From the NCBI GenBank assembly GCA_963728985.1, contig CAVSME010000008.1:248001-312000 (forward strand): a stretch of 64,000 nt of DNA. The letters run 5' to 3'. Position 1 is the stretch's first letter. Each line of letters opens with the position of its first letter. The position numbers and the translations under genes were made by a program. Under the pieces are notes generated by a model. That model did not search any database, was not told where the DNA came from, and saw only the letters and a list, made by a program, of their open reading frames with translations. This document shows, piece by piece, positions 25,501 through 32,732 of the stretch. The DNA comes from DASXAI01 sp963728985. Its GTDB lineage: Bacteria > Actinomycetota > Acidimicrobiia > Acidimicrobiales > Ilumatobacteraceae.

Positions 25501-26281
25501 GCATCCGCAACGTCGGCGACTCGTAGCGGGCGCCCCGGGCTTCCAGCTCGGCCTCGATCTCCACGGTCCGTTTCGAGAACGCCCGCAACTGGGCCGTCGT
25601 GAACCCGACCAGCTCGCGGGTGTTGGACCGATCCCGTCCCCACTCCGCCCCCAGCCGCAGCGACAGCGCCCGTTGCAGCTCGGCCTGATAGATCGACCCC
25701 GCCGCTCGGGCCCACACGAACAAGGGCCGGGCCGCGAGCGCCACACACCGCCCGTCCGGCCCGCGTCGCACGACGTTCGGCACCAGGCAGTGGGTGTGCA
25801 GCTGGGGGTCGCCCTCCCTCGACGTGCGATGCACGAACCCGGCCGCCACCCAGCCGTCGGTGGCGAAATGGCGACGAATCCCGTCGACCTGCATGCGGGC
25901 GACAGCAGCATGCTCCTCGAGGAAGCCGAGCGCGGTCTCGACCGCCTCCCGGTGAGCCGTCATCACCGTGTCGGCCACCGGCTCAGAGCCCAGCGCCCAC
26001 AACAGCGACAGCGACTTCGGCGCCGAGAACGTCAGATCGAACGCCTTCACCCTCCGCTCCCGCAACCCCACCAGCAACGGCACACCGGATACGGGATCAT
26101 TGCCGTCGATCAGAGCCCGCAACTGATCGGCTTCCACCATTCCCTCGATACCGAGCTCGGGGGACCACCGGCCCGACCACACACCGGGTGCCTCACCCAC
26201 GCCGGCGTAGTACTCATCGATGCCCAACGCCACCGACGACAACAGGTACTCGCCGTCGGTCAACGCCGTCACCGTCAACAC
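22529..26281 (-). CDS. MobF (TrwC/TraI-type) conjugative relaxase-helicase
   Basis: The protein (1,250 residues from the GTG at 26281) starts with a relaxase domain: Tyr24-Tyr25 near the N-terminus, AFDLTFSAPKSLSLLW, and the metal-binding His motif GDPQLHTHCLVPN (H162, H164, with H151). A superfamily I helicase with Walker A (APAGHGKT) and Walker B (VVVLDEVSQ) follows, and then a long coiled, Gln/Arg-rich C-terminus. MobF proteins nick oriT and unwind DNA for conjugation. The upstream frame to 26554 overlaps the HTH gene and is probably not coding. No coupling protein or secretion genes accompany it. Confidence 0.85.
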   Translation of the reverse strand: MLTVTALTDGEYLLSSVALGIDEYYAGVGEAPGVWSGRWSPELGIEGMVEADQLRALIDGNDPVSGVPLLVGLRERRVKAFDLTFSAPKSLSLLWALGSEPVADTVMTAHREAVETALGFLEEHAAVARMQVDGIRRHFATDGWVAAGFVHRTSREGDPQLHTHCLVPNVVRRGPDGRCVALAARPLFVWARAAGSIYQAELQRALSLRLGAEWGRDRSNTRELVGFTTAQLRAFSKRTVEIEAELEARGARYESPTLRMRADDEASLATRPAKDHSLTPTLLIGRWRAEAEAVDLAVGGGLDRRVCWRDPARPALTYDEVVRALVDEDIGVCAHSPRFDEPDVIEHLAALSAGRLTVEEIRDITARFLRSDAVVRLAPSRSAPGWEPARWSTAAHRALEDETLALLDRLQARPGSAIPTTVVSAGLGADQQHAVAILCGQGGAVRAVLAPAGHGKTAMVHAAACAAAADGRPVVAVATTAKAVAELADAGLPAVTVARFRVDLEDRSLTPGSVVVLDEVSQSSTRDVHTILAAVAACPGGQLWVLGDPRQAPSVKAGGFAAELEARVAARVIPAATLSVNRRQVDPVDRRALALLRGGDPAGSQQLRRGHGWEHEAATPAATRAAMADAVVADIGDHGVDATVALVVSHGQAEDVADHIRRRLAAAGMLSGPTVTGPGWTTDRQYQAGDRILLHTRCGDRRSPLVNGTVATVTAVDRHDIVIRTKDGTAMSIPVEFVRGVRADGTPNLSHSWARTVDGAQGGTWDHAHLLGSAALDAYRGYTAQSRSRHPTHTWNTTPVDDGDHGGRLADQRTAPQHVVAALARIPDTTMAAVDDPWPLDRHLRAVIDAHHAVLERQPPDLTHQLAHARTAAATAHDQLHLKELAAVATGAAIDIQGPLRTLVRAGRAERRQLEDRLPAQQQAVIDAAGVLAQAEHRLQQLQGEQRRHDQFEETEGWRRDAITASVDQLDGHWTAVAVACCSGDDALAFGVEPLRLAHRRLTGQLAAVDASVPANRAVEQRAARSRLVEAVAERRTAEQELVEATKQHDQLARQRWPRRDSHAIGSAADRLDQARHRLDRADATQAESDARLDRLDAHQQERRRALIATAPERRRLTTDLAVIDDALERTRPQRVLEALDRPASWQVELLGPVPRTPAGRAVWCDAAHRLETHLDHHAGAEPGWRQVRNDVADTPERCALADRHLHVDRLGGPQQWARATERADELHLAHLALVPQEPGDPGVGLDLGL

Positions 26282-26357
26282 GATCCACCCCCGCCACGAC
26301 CAGGAGGAGTCGCCACAGACACTTGCCAGCCCTCCGGGCAGGCGGACCTGGCGCCCC

Positions 26358-26843
26358 TCACCGAGTGCCCAACCCGAGGTCCAGCGCGCCCTGCTCGCCT
26401 CGCCTCGACGGCAGCGTCGAGCGCGGGGCTCGGTTGGTGACCATGGTCGCCGTGACAGCTTCGACCGCGTGCGGACGAACCGTGTGCGGTCGACCAGGAC
26501 GCGGTGATCCGACCAGCTCCATCCCCGCCGGCAGGTGAACCGTGTACGCAGCAAGACCGAAACGGCCGTTCGCTCCGGCGGACTGTGCCAGCTCGACGAT
26601 GCCGCGTTCGCGCAACATTCGCAACGCCGAGGCGGCCGTGCCGGCGTCGACGCCGATGTGCTCGGCGACGAGCCGCGCCGACGTGTAGGAAATGAGACGG
26701 CCGTCCCGCCACGCCGCGTCGAGTGCCACGTCCTCGAGCACGACCCGCACGACGGGGCGCAAGGTCCTCAGCGCGCCTCGGGCGGCGATGGACACGACCA
26801 CGCCGCCATCGGCAAGGTCGGCGCTGTCAGTCGCCATAGGCAT
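26358..26843 (-). CDS. Winged-helix regulator of the mobility module
   Basis: The 161-residue product has a winged-helix core (VAEHIGVDAGTAASALRMLRE followed by a wing ending in FGLAAYTVHL) and a disordered Arg/Pro-rich tail. It lies 76 bp upstream of the relaxase GTG and 6 bp after the excisionase-like gene, so it probably belongs to the relaxase transcript and controls transfer. The exact family is not clear. Confidence 0.65.
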   Translation of the reverse strand: MPMATDSADLADGGVVVSIAARGALRTLRPVVRVVLEDVALDAAWRDGRLISYTSARLVAEHIGVDAGTAASALRMLRERGIVELAQSAGANGRFGLAAYTVHLPAGMELVGSPRPGRPHTVRPHAVEAVTATMVTNRAPRSTLPSRRGEQGALDLGLGTR

Positions 26844-26849
26844 GAGGCG

Positions 26850-27074
26850 TCACGCCGAGAGCAGGCGGCGGAGCTCGGCGGCGTCCTGGAACCGAGCGAT
26901 AGCCGCCTTCGGCACCCGGTAGCTGCGACGCCCGACGCACACCACCGGCAGGCCGGACCGACCGCCGCTGTCGCGGAACAGTCGGGCGGCGGCGTACGCC
27001 GCTCCCCTGCTCACCCGCAGCACGCGGGCTGCCTCGGGGATCGTCAAGAAGTCGGGCAAGTCGTCGTACACCAT
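26850..27074 (-). CDS. Excisionase-like helix-turn-helix protein
   Basis: The 74-residue protein is a single MerR/AlpA-type winged helix (FLTIPEAARVLRVSRGAAY ... RVPKAAIARF), the usual form of an element excisionase that directs the integrase towards excision. It is divergent from the XRE regulator, with a set of repeated operator-like sites in the gap. Confidence 0.75.
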   Translation of the reverse strand: MVYDDLPDFLTIPEAARVLRVSRGAAYAAARLFRDSGGRSGLPVVCVGRRSYRVPKAAIARFQDAAELRRLLSA

Positions 27075-27090
27075 CGCTCCACCTCCGCCC

Positions 27091-27178
27091 GACCAGTCAT
27101 GTCACAGGTAGACCGGTCAACGTCTCATCAAACTACGCTAGCGTCATCCCGTCGTCAACCGGTCGCTCGACTGGTCTA
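27091..27178. promoter_or_regulatory. Operator-like repeats between xis-like and XRE genes
   Basis: Near-palindromic GACCRGTC-type sites recur at 27091-27098 (GACCAGTC), 27111-27118 (GACCGGTC), about 27158-27165 (ACCGGTC core) and 27169-27176 (GACTGGTC). The outer TAGACCGGT (27109) and ACTGGTCTA (27170) form an inverted pair. They sit in the 135-bp divergent gap and are the likely binding sites of the XRE protein. Confidence 0.45.
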
Positions 27179-27209
27179 TCGTGAGGCTGACCCAACGGAG
27201 GTGTGGCGC

Positions 27210-27902
27210 GTGGCCCGAAAGAAGGCGGCTCGACAGCAACCGGTCGAATGGATCGTTCAGGTCTCCCCCAACCAGCTGGTCGCCTACAACCTCGCCCAGG
27301 CCCGGCTCAACAAGGGCTGGACCCAAAACCAGGCCGCCGACGCGCTCGAACCGTTCCTCGGCGTCCGCTGGTCCAAAGCCAGCTTCTCCGCCGCCGAACG
27401 GTCCATGGACGGCGAGCGAGTGCGGCAGTTCACCGCCGACGAGATCGTGGCCTTCGCCCGCTGCTTCGAGCTCCCGGTGACCTGGTTCTTCCTGCCACCC
27501 CCAGCTCGGGTGCCCGAAGGCTTCCCCGTGAACATCGCCGTGCCCGACGAGCCGGAATGGGGCATCACCCCAGCCCTCATGGTCGACCTCGTCTACGGCG
27601 ACGGGGCCACCGCCGGACTCATGGACATGCGAGTCCAAACCTTCTTCCATGGGTTGGAGGAAGACCGCATGACCACCGCCCAGCACGCCATCGCCTCAGC
27701 CGCCACAGCCCGAGTCCGGCTCGTCATGTCCAAAGCCATCGGCTGGCTCCCAGACTGGCAGACCCGGCTCCGGGCCATGGCCAACCACCTCGAAGACTGG
27801 GAAGCCCAAGTCCGCCGCGAATACGACACCGAACTCGAGGACGCCCACGGATCACCGACGGACGACGCCCCGGCCCGTCCACGACGCGGTCGAGGCGAAT
27901 AA
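27210..27902 (+). CDS. XRE-family transcriptional regulator
   Basis: The 230-residue protein has a Cro/C1-type HTH (about residues 25-85: NLAQARLNKGWTQNQAADAL ... FELPVTWFF) and a helical C-terminal part. The GTG at 27210 was chosen after GGAG at 27197-27200; another GTG at 27201 would add three residues. It is divergent from the excisionase-like gene and probably keeps the element quiescent. No peptidase motif is visible. Confidence 0.75.
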   Translation: MARKKAARQQPVEWIVQVSPNQLVAYNLAQARLNKGWTQNQAADALEPFLGVRWSKASFSAAERSMDGERVRQFTADEIVAFARCFELPVTWFFLPPPARVPEGFPVNIAVPDEPEWGITPALMVDLVYGDGATAGLMDMRVQTFFHGLEEDRMTTAQHAIASAATARVRLVMSKAIGWLPDWQTRLRAMANHLEDWEAQVRREYDTELEDAHGSPTDDAPARPRRGRGE

Positions 27903-27913
27903 TGGCCCCGGAC

Positions 27914-28321
27914 TCAGGGGACGAGGTCGAAGGCCTCCGCATGGCGCGGCCGCACGACGGTGAAGTCACGGCGGTTCAACGTGGCAAGGCGCACGATCCC
28001 GAGCCGTTCAGCGACACTGACCATCGAGGCATCCACGAAACCGAGACCGAGGTCGGCATACTCCTCGATGAGCCTGACACAGCGCGCATAGTCGTCACGG
28101 GTGAGATCGACGACTTCGATCCGCCGTGTCGTGACCAGACGCAGGAAGCGGGCTTCGGCCAACGGCCCGAGACGACGCTCGATGAGCCAGGCCATCTCGG
28201 GTACGACTGGTGCCGGAACGGTGAGGTCGCCCGCATGATCCCGGAGCACCGCGCTGCAGCGGGAGTGGTCGGCGGTGTCGCGATCGGCGGCAGCCAGGAG
28301 CACGCCCGTGTCGACCAGCAC
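27914..28321 (-). CDS. vapC: VapC-type PIN-domain toxin
   Basis: The 135-residue protein begins MLVDTGVLLAAADRD, with the first catalytic Asp at residue 4. It has an acidic residue in PEMAWL and the conserved DASMVSVAERLG region, which together form the PIN RNase active site. VapC toxins cleave RNA, often tRNA. The gene follows its antitoxin after 6 bp. The pair probably stabilises the integrated element. Confidence 0.85.
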   Translation of the reverse strand: MLVDTGVLLAAADRDTADHSRCSAVLRDHAGDLTVPAPVVPEMAWLIERRLGPLAEARFLRLVTTRRIEVVDLTRDDYARCVRLIEEYADLGLGFVDASMVSVAERLGIVRLATLNRRDFTVVRPRHAEAFDLVP

Positions 28322-28327
28322 TACCCG

Positions 28328-28561
28328 TCAGGCACCATCTGCCGAGCTGGCGTCGGCGGCGTCCCGCCGGATTTTCGCCATGTCGAGCGGTTCGTGGTCG
28401 CCGGAGGCGCCCGAACCGATGAATCCCTCCAATGGGTCGTCGGCCGGAAATCGTTCATCGAGCGCCTCCGCGGCGATCTCGTCGACAGACTTCCCGCGAC
28501 GCGAGGCCGCCTCGCGGAGGCGGGTGGCCAACTCATCGGGGATGGTCACCGTGAAACTCAC
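28328..28561 (-). CDS. vapB: VapB-like ribbon-helix-helix antitoxin
   Basis: The 77-residue product has an N-terminal ribbon-helix-helix domain (SFTVTIPDELATRLREAA ... SVDEIAAEAL) for DNA binding and a flexible acidic tail that would wrap the toxin. It is directly upstream of vapC on the same strand and is likely the autorepressor of the pair. Confidence 0.8.
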   Translation of the reverse strand: MSFTVTIPDELATRLREAASRRGKSVDEIAAEALDERFPADDPLEGFIGSGASGDHEPLDMAKIRRDAADASSADGA

Positions 28562-28623
28562 GATTCAACCCTAGGCGCCCGGGTGCTCGGACAACACCGA
28601 CGGGCGAAGACGGGGAGGTTGTG

Positions 28624-29877
28624 ATGAGCCACGTGCGACGGATGCCGAACGGCCGCTTCGAGGCCCGCTACCGAGGGCCGGACGGTCGAGAGCGGTCTCG
28701 ACGTTTCAGCACGAAGCGGGACGCCCAGACGTTCCTCGCCAACATCATCGTCGAGCGCCAGCTCGGCGCGTGGCGTGACCCGCGCGGCGCCCGGATGCCG
28801 CTCGCCGACTGGGTCGAGCAGTGGCGGGCAACCGTTGTCGACCTCCGAGCGTCGTCACTGGCTCGCGACGACTCGTATCTGCGCAATCACGTCGTGCCCC
28901 GCTTCGGGATGGCCCGTCTCGGTGCAATCACGCCGTTCGAGGTCCGCCGGTGGGTGTCGGACCTGACGGCCAGCGGGCTCGCGCCGGCGACGGTGCACAA
29001 GGCGCACCAGACGCTGTCGAAGGTCATGCAGGCTGCGGTCGACGCCAACTTGATCGGGCAATCCCCATGCCGAAGGACGCCCCTGCCGCGGATCGAGCGC
29101 GAGGAGATGCGCTTTCTCACGCCCGAAGAGATCGTCATGCTCGCCGGCGAGATCTCAACGCACTATCGGGCGCTGGTGATCTTCGACGCCTACTGCGGGC
29201 TGCGCCTCAGCGAGCTCGCCGGCCTCCGCCGCCACCACGTCGATCTCGCCGGCGCCAGGGTGCGGGTGGTCGAGAACGCCGTGGAGGTGCGGGGCGAGAT
29301 CGTGTGGGGAGCGCCCAAGACCCGCGCCGGCCGACGAACGGTGCCGATGCCAGCTGGTGTCCGAGCCAGCCTGGAGGAGCACCTTGCCAGCTACGTCGAC
29401 GCCGACGCCGACGCGTTGGTCTTTGCCGGCGCCGGGGGCGGCGTCCTTCGCGCCGGCCAGTGGCGAGCCCGGCACTGGCACCCGGCCGTGCGCGCCGCCG
29501 AACTCGAACCGTTGCGTCCTCACGACCTTCGCCACACCGCCGTCGCGCTCTGGATCGGGGCGGGCGCCAACCCCAAGCAGATCGCCACGTGGGCCGGCCA
29601 CACGTCGGTGTCGGTCGTGCTCGATCGCTACGGCCACCTCTTCGAGGGGCACGAAGCCGTCGTGCTGGATCGTCTCGACGCGTTCATGGCGTCCTCCACC
29701 GTGCCAACCAGTGACGACGCGTCCCGCGGGTTTCCGCGGGTTTTTCGCGGGGCGGGACAGCCCGACGACAACGACGAAGAGCGGGTCCATGCGGCTGACC
29801 TGCAGCGGAAGGGGTGGGCGCGGAGGGACTCGAACCCCCGGCATCTGCCTTGTAAGGGCAGCGCTCTAACCAACTGA
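28624..29877 (+). CDS. int: Tyrosine recombinase (element integrase)
   Basis: The 417-residue protein has an N-terminal AP2-like arm-binding domain, a SAM-like core-binding domain (about 60-150) and a catalytic domain with R194 (CGLRLSEL), K232, H300 and R303 (HDLRH), H326 (GHTS) and Tyr336 (DRYGH). The ATG at 28624 follows GGGAGG. The last 19 or so residues are antisense reading of the tRNA-Val gene: the frame runs through the 47-bp attachment core and stops inside the tRNA. In an excised circle the core would join 993 onward, and the protein would end after CKGDIDDS instead of CKGSALTN. The integrase probably acts at this tRNA. Confidence 0.9.
   Translation: MSHVRRMPNGRFEARYRGPDGRERSRRFSTKRDAQTFLANIIVERQLGAWRDPRGARMPLADWVEQWRATVVDLRASSLARDDSYLRNHVVPRFGMARLGAITPFEVRRWVSDLTASGLAPATVHKAHQTLSKVMQAAVDANLIGQSPCRRTPLPRIEREEMRFLTPEEIVMLAGEISTHYRALVIFDAYCGLRLSELAGLRRHHVDLAGARVRVVENAVEVRGEIVWGAPKTRAGRRTVPMPAGVRASLEEHLASYVDADADALVFAGAGGGVLRAGQWRARHWHPAVRAAELEPLRPHDLRHTAVALWIGAGANPKQIATWAGHTSVSVVLDRYGHLFEGHEAVVLDRLDAFMASSTVPTSDDASRGFPRVFRGAGQPDDNDEERVHAADLQRKGWARRDSNPRHLPCKGSALTN
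29735..29756 (+). repeat. 22-bp end repeat, right copy
   Basis: This is identical to 1096-1117 and lies within the 3' part of the integrase gene, 57 bp inside the right attachment repeat. A partial tandem copy (CCGCGGGTTT) precedes it. Confidence 0.45.
29813..29859 (-). repeat. Right attachment repeat inside tRNA-Val
   Basis: The 47 bp are identical to 946-992 and span the 3' two-thirds of tRNA-Val plus two bases. Because the tRNA 5' part to the right is chromosomal, the element restores the tRNA 3' end on integration. Confidence 0.9.
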
Positions 29878-29888
29878 GCTACGCGCCC
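29815..29888 (-). tRNA. tRNA-Val (anticodon UAC)
   Basis: The 74-nt gene folds with acceptor GGGCGCG/CGCGCCC, discriminator A, and an anticodon stem CTGCC/GGCAG around the loop CTTACAA, giving anticodon UAC. The T loop is TTCGAGT. CCA is not encoded. It is the integration target of the element. Confidence 0.95.
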
Positions 29889-29954
29889 GGGAACGCGCAA
29901 GCCTACCGACCGCCGGCCGTGGACGACCGAGCGGTGATCTGTCAGTGTCCCGTC

Positions 29955-30407
29955 ATGCGGTCGCGTCGCGACATGTGGACGACACTCGGGCGTGCCGCTC
30001 CCCAGCAGGCCCCACCTTCGGGCCCGATCGTCGCCCTGCTCACGCCGGTCCGGGTCTACGACTCCCGCACCGACTCCATCTTGCCGGGGCGGCGGAAGCT
30101 GCAGTCGGGCGACTCCGTCATCGTGACGGTCTCGGCCTTCGAGGGCTTCGCCACCGCGGCGTTCCTCAACGTCACGATCACGCAGACCGAGGGCGCCGGC
30201 TACCTCGTGCTGTTCGCCTCCGATCCGACCGGCGAACGCCCGCTGCCGTCGACGTCGAACATCAACTGGTCGACGAGCGGCGTGACGCTGGCCAACTTCG
30301 CCGTCAGCGCGGTCGGTGCCGAGAACGGTGTCGTCGTGCACTGCGACGGCGGCGGACGCACGCACGCGGTCGTCGACGTGTACGGCTACGTCCCCTTCGC
30401 CGGCTGA
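29955..30407 (+). CDS. Protein with actinobacterial surface-protein beta domain
   Basis: From the ATG at 29955 the product is 150 residues. It resembles the repeated extracellular module of actinobacterial surface proteins: LTPVRVYDSRTD at the start, AAFLNVTITQTEGAGYLVLF in the middle, and HAVVDVYGYVPF at the end. No convincing signal peptide is seen, so it may be a stand-alone module or use a different start. It is the first chromosomal gene after the tRNA and lies 42 bp before the sigma factor gene. Confidence 0.6.
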   Translation: MRSRRDMWTTLGRAAPQQAPPSGPIVALLTPVRVYDSRTDSILPGRRKLQSGDSVIVTVSAFEGFATAAFLNVTITQTEGAGYLVLFASDPTGERPLPSTSNINWSTSGVTLANFAVSAVGAENGVVVHCDGGGRTHAVVDVYGYVPFAG

Positions 30408-30449
30408 TCATCCGCGAGAAGCCAAGACCCGTTGGCTACCGTGCTGCCG

Positions 30450-31409
30450 ATGAGCGGGCGTCGAGCAGGAGGTGGCGAGCTGCTCCGCCGCTACCTCGAC
30501 GAGATCGGCGCCCATCCGTTGCTCACCGCCGCCGACGAGGAGCAGTTGGGTCGCGCGCTGGAGGCGGGCCGTCATGCCACGGCCGAGCTCGAAGCGGGCG
30601 GCCGCATCGGTCCACGACGGCGCGCCGAGCTCGACGCCGTGCTCGAGCACGCCGCTGACGCCCGCCGGCGCTTCATCCAGGCCAACCTCCGCCTCGTGGT
30701 GTCCGTCGCCCGCCGCTACGAGTCGAGCGGGCTGGCGCTGCTCGACCTCATCCAAGAGGGCAACCTCGGGCTGATGCGCGCCGTCGAGAAGTTCGACCAT
30801 CGTCGCGGCTTCAAGTTCTCGACGTACGCGACGTGGTGGATCCGCCAGGCGATCGGGCGGGCCATCGCCGACAGCTCGCGCACGATTCGCGTACCCGCCC
30901 ACGTGCGGGAGAACTATGCGCTGATCGACGCCAGCACCGAGCGCCTGGCCGCCGCCCTCGATCGGCCGCCCACGCCCGTCGAGATCGCCGCCGACACCGG
31001 CCTCACGATCGAGCGCGTCGAGCTCGTGCAGCGCCACCGCTCGCATCTGCTGTCGCTGTCGGCCCGGCTGTCGTCGGACTCCGACACCGAGCTGGCCGAC
31101 ACCATCGTCGACCTCGACGCCGCCGCGCCCTACGAGGAAGCGGCCGCCGCGCTGGAGCGCGAGGCGCTGCGGGTGCAGCTGGCCCGGCTGTCCGAGCGGG
31201 AGCGGCGAGTGCTGGCGTTGCGCTTCGGTCTCGACCAGCCCGAGCCGCAGACGCTGGCCGAGATCGGCGAGGAGTTCGACCTCACCCGCGAGCGCATTCG
31301 CCAGATCGAGGCACGGGCGCTCGGGAAGTTGCGCCACCCGAGCGTGGCTCGCCTGTGGACGCACGATCCCCGGCAGGCGGGCGACCTCGCCGCCGGTCGC
31401 AACGCCTAG
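30450..31409 (+). CDS. RNA polymerase sigma-70 factor, group 2 (RpoD-like)
   Basis: The 319-residue protein has regions 1.2 (LLRRYLDEIG), 2 (ANLRLVVSVARRY, IQEGNLGLMRAVEKFD, FSTYATWWIRQAI), 3 and 4 (LRFGLDQPEPQTLAEIGEEF and the final HTH). It lacks the long acidic N-terminus of the primary factor encoded at 45154-46440, so it is an alternative, probably stationary-phase or stress, sigma factor. The ATG at 30450 fits the usual start; a TTG at 30432 is possible. Confidence 0.85.
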   Translation: MSGRRAGGGELLRRYLDEIGAHPLLTAADEEQLGRALEAGRHATAELEAGGRIGPRRRAELDAVLEHAADARRRFIQANLRLVVSVARRYESSGLALLDLIQEGNLGLMRAVEKFDHRRGFKFSTYATWWIRQAIGRAIADSSRTIRVPAHVRENYALIDASTERLAAALDRPPTPVEIAADTGLTIERVELVQRHRSHLLSLSARLSSDSDTELADTIVDLDAAAPYEEAAAALEREALRVQLARLSERERRVLALRFGLDQPEPQTLAEIGEEFDLTRERIRQIEARALGKLRHPSVARLWTHDPRQAGDLAAGRNA

Positions 31410-31885
31410 GCGCCGGCCCGGCGATCGAGGGCGGCCAGCGCCTGCGCCGTCTCCCGCTGCAGCTCCGGCCGCTCGCCGGCGGCGAACCACCGGCACTCGA
31501 CGATCTCGGGCGACACGGGTCGCGCCGCCGCCGGATCGACCCCGTCGGCCAGCCGCGCGGCGTAGACGATGTCGACGCGGCGCTCCCCCGGATCGACCAC
31601 GACGGCAGGCTCACCGAGCAGCGCGACGGCTACACCGACCTCCTCGCCGACCTCCCGCCGCGCACCGTCGGCGGCTTCCTCCCTGGCGCGGCACAGACCG
31701 CCGGGAACGCCCCAGCGCGGCCGGTAGCTGTGCCGCACGAACAGCACCGCACCGTCGGCCCGCTCGATCACGCACATCGCGCCGACCGTGTACGACGGGC
31801 TGAGGAGATGCACGGCAGCGATGCGCAAGCGGGTCGGCAGGCGCCGGAAGACGCGTAGCAGGGCTCGATGGATCGCGCGGTTCAC
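31406..31885 (-). CDS. Nudix hydrolase
   Basis: The 159-residue product has a Nudix box with its core REVGEEVGVAV (preceded by GGLCRAREEAADG) and a short basic N-terminus. Nudix enzymes cleave nucleoside diphosphates linked to other groups; the substrate is not predictable. The GTG at 31885 overlaps the stop of the IMPase gene (GTGA), so the two are co-translated. Confidence 0.8.
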   Translation of the reverse strand: MNRAIHRALLRVFRRLPTRLRIAAVHLLSPSYTVGAMCVIERADGAVLFVRHSYRPRWGVPGGLCRAREEAADGARREVGEEVGVAVALLGEPAVVVDPGERRVDIVYAARLADGVDPAAARPVSPEIVECRWFAAGERPELQRETAQALAALDRRAGA

Positions 31886-32658
31886 CGGAAGCTCCGCCGG
31901 GCGGTGACGAGCTCGTCGAGGAGCGCCGGCGTGGCGGCGGCGACGGGCGTGCGCCGGGCCGTGTGGTCGATGACGGCGAGGTCGCGCCCGAACGCGTCGG
32001 TCACGGCCGCCCCCGCCTCCCGGCACACGAGCACCGCGCCCAGGTAGTCCCAGGCGCCGTGGGCGTCGGGGCTGCAATCGACGTAGCCGTCGAGCACACC
32101 GGCGGCGACGGCGCACAGGTCGAGCGCGGCGGCGCCGAGCGAGCGGTACTGCTGCCAGCCGAAGTGCACCGGCGGCCAACCGGACAGTCCCACGAGGGCG
32201 TCGCCGACGCGGGCGCACCCCGACGGTGCCAGGGCTCGGTCGCCGCGCCATGCGCCACCGCCGCGTGTGGCCTCGAAGCGGACGTCGCGCGTCAGGTCGG
32301 CGACGACGGCGGCTACCGGTCCGGCGGCATCGACGGCGCACAGAGACGTGGCGTACCACGGCACGCCACGATCGGCGTTGGTCGAGCCGTCGAGTGGATC
32401 GATCACCACCACGATGTCGATCCCGTCGAGATCTGCCGGCACCAGACCGCTCTCCTCCGAGAGCACGCCCACGCCGGCAGCGGCGAGGACGGGCACGGCA
32501 GCGGCGTCGGCGACGAGGTCGACCCGGTACTGGCCCGGGCGCGCGCCGGACAGGCCGCGCTCACCACCGGGGGCGAGGGCGGCAGCGATGGCATCAGCAG
32601 CAGTGTGGAGCAAGGCCAGCAGGGTCGACGCCTCCGCCGGACTGGATGCGGTCCTCAT
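31882..32658 (-). CDS. Inositol monophosphatase-family phosphatase
   Basis: The 258-residue protein has the IMPase metal-site motifs EESG, DPLDGSTN and WDYLGAVLVCREAGA. Such enzymes dephosphorylate inositol phosphates, histidinol phosphate or PAP. No neighbouring histidine or inositol genes help to choose. It is upstream of the Nudix gene and divergent from the hypothetical gene at 32733. Confidence 0.85.
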   Translation of the reverse strand: MRTASSPAEASTLLALLHTAADAIAAALAPGGERGLSGARPGQYRVDLVADAAAVPVLAAAGVGVLSEESGLVPADLDGIDIVVVIDPLDGSTNADRGVPWYATSLCAVDAAGPVAAVVADLTRDVRFEATRGGGAWRGDRALAPSGCARVGDALVGLSGWPPVHFGWQQYRSLGAAALDLCAVAAGVLDGYVDCSPDAHGAWDYLGAVLVCREAGAAVTDAFGRDLAVIDHTARRTPVAAATPALLDELVTARRSFR

Positions 32659-32732
32659 CGGCGGGACGATGGTGGCATCCTGGGGCGTCGATGTCCATCG
32701 TCAACCCGACGCTGGACCGAGGAAGGAGTCGA

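Larger units (their letters stand above)
946..29859. mobile_element. Integrative (probably mobilizable) element in tRNA-Val(UAC)
   Basis: A 47-bp perfect direct repeat bounds this segment. The right copy lies inside an intact tRNA-Val gene, from the anticodon arm to the 3' end plus two bases. The left copy is an isolated tRNA 3' fragment without the 5' half. A tyrosine integrase gene abuts the right copy, and beside it lie VapBC, an XRE regulator, an excisionase-like HTH, a winged-helix regulator and a MobF relaxase. This is the standard arrangement of actinobacterial elements that insert into tRNA 3' ends. No coupling protein, FtsK-like translocase or VirB genes are present, so transfer would need a helper. 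Several cargo genes are broken, so the element may be old. Confidence 0.85.

Noticed and set aside
26282..26357. Candidate oriT upstream of the relaxase
   Set aside because: No clear inverted repeat with adjacent nick-like sequence could be distinguished from the coding sequence of neighbouring frames.
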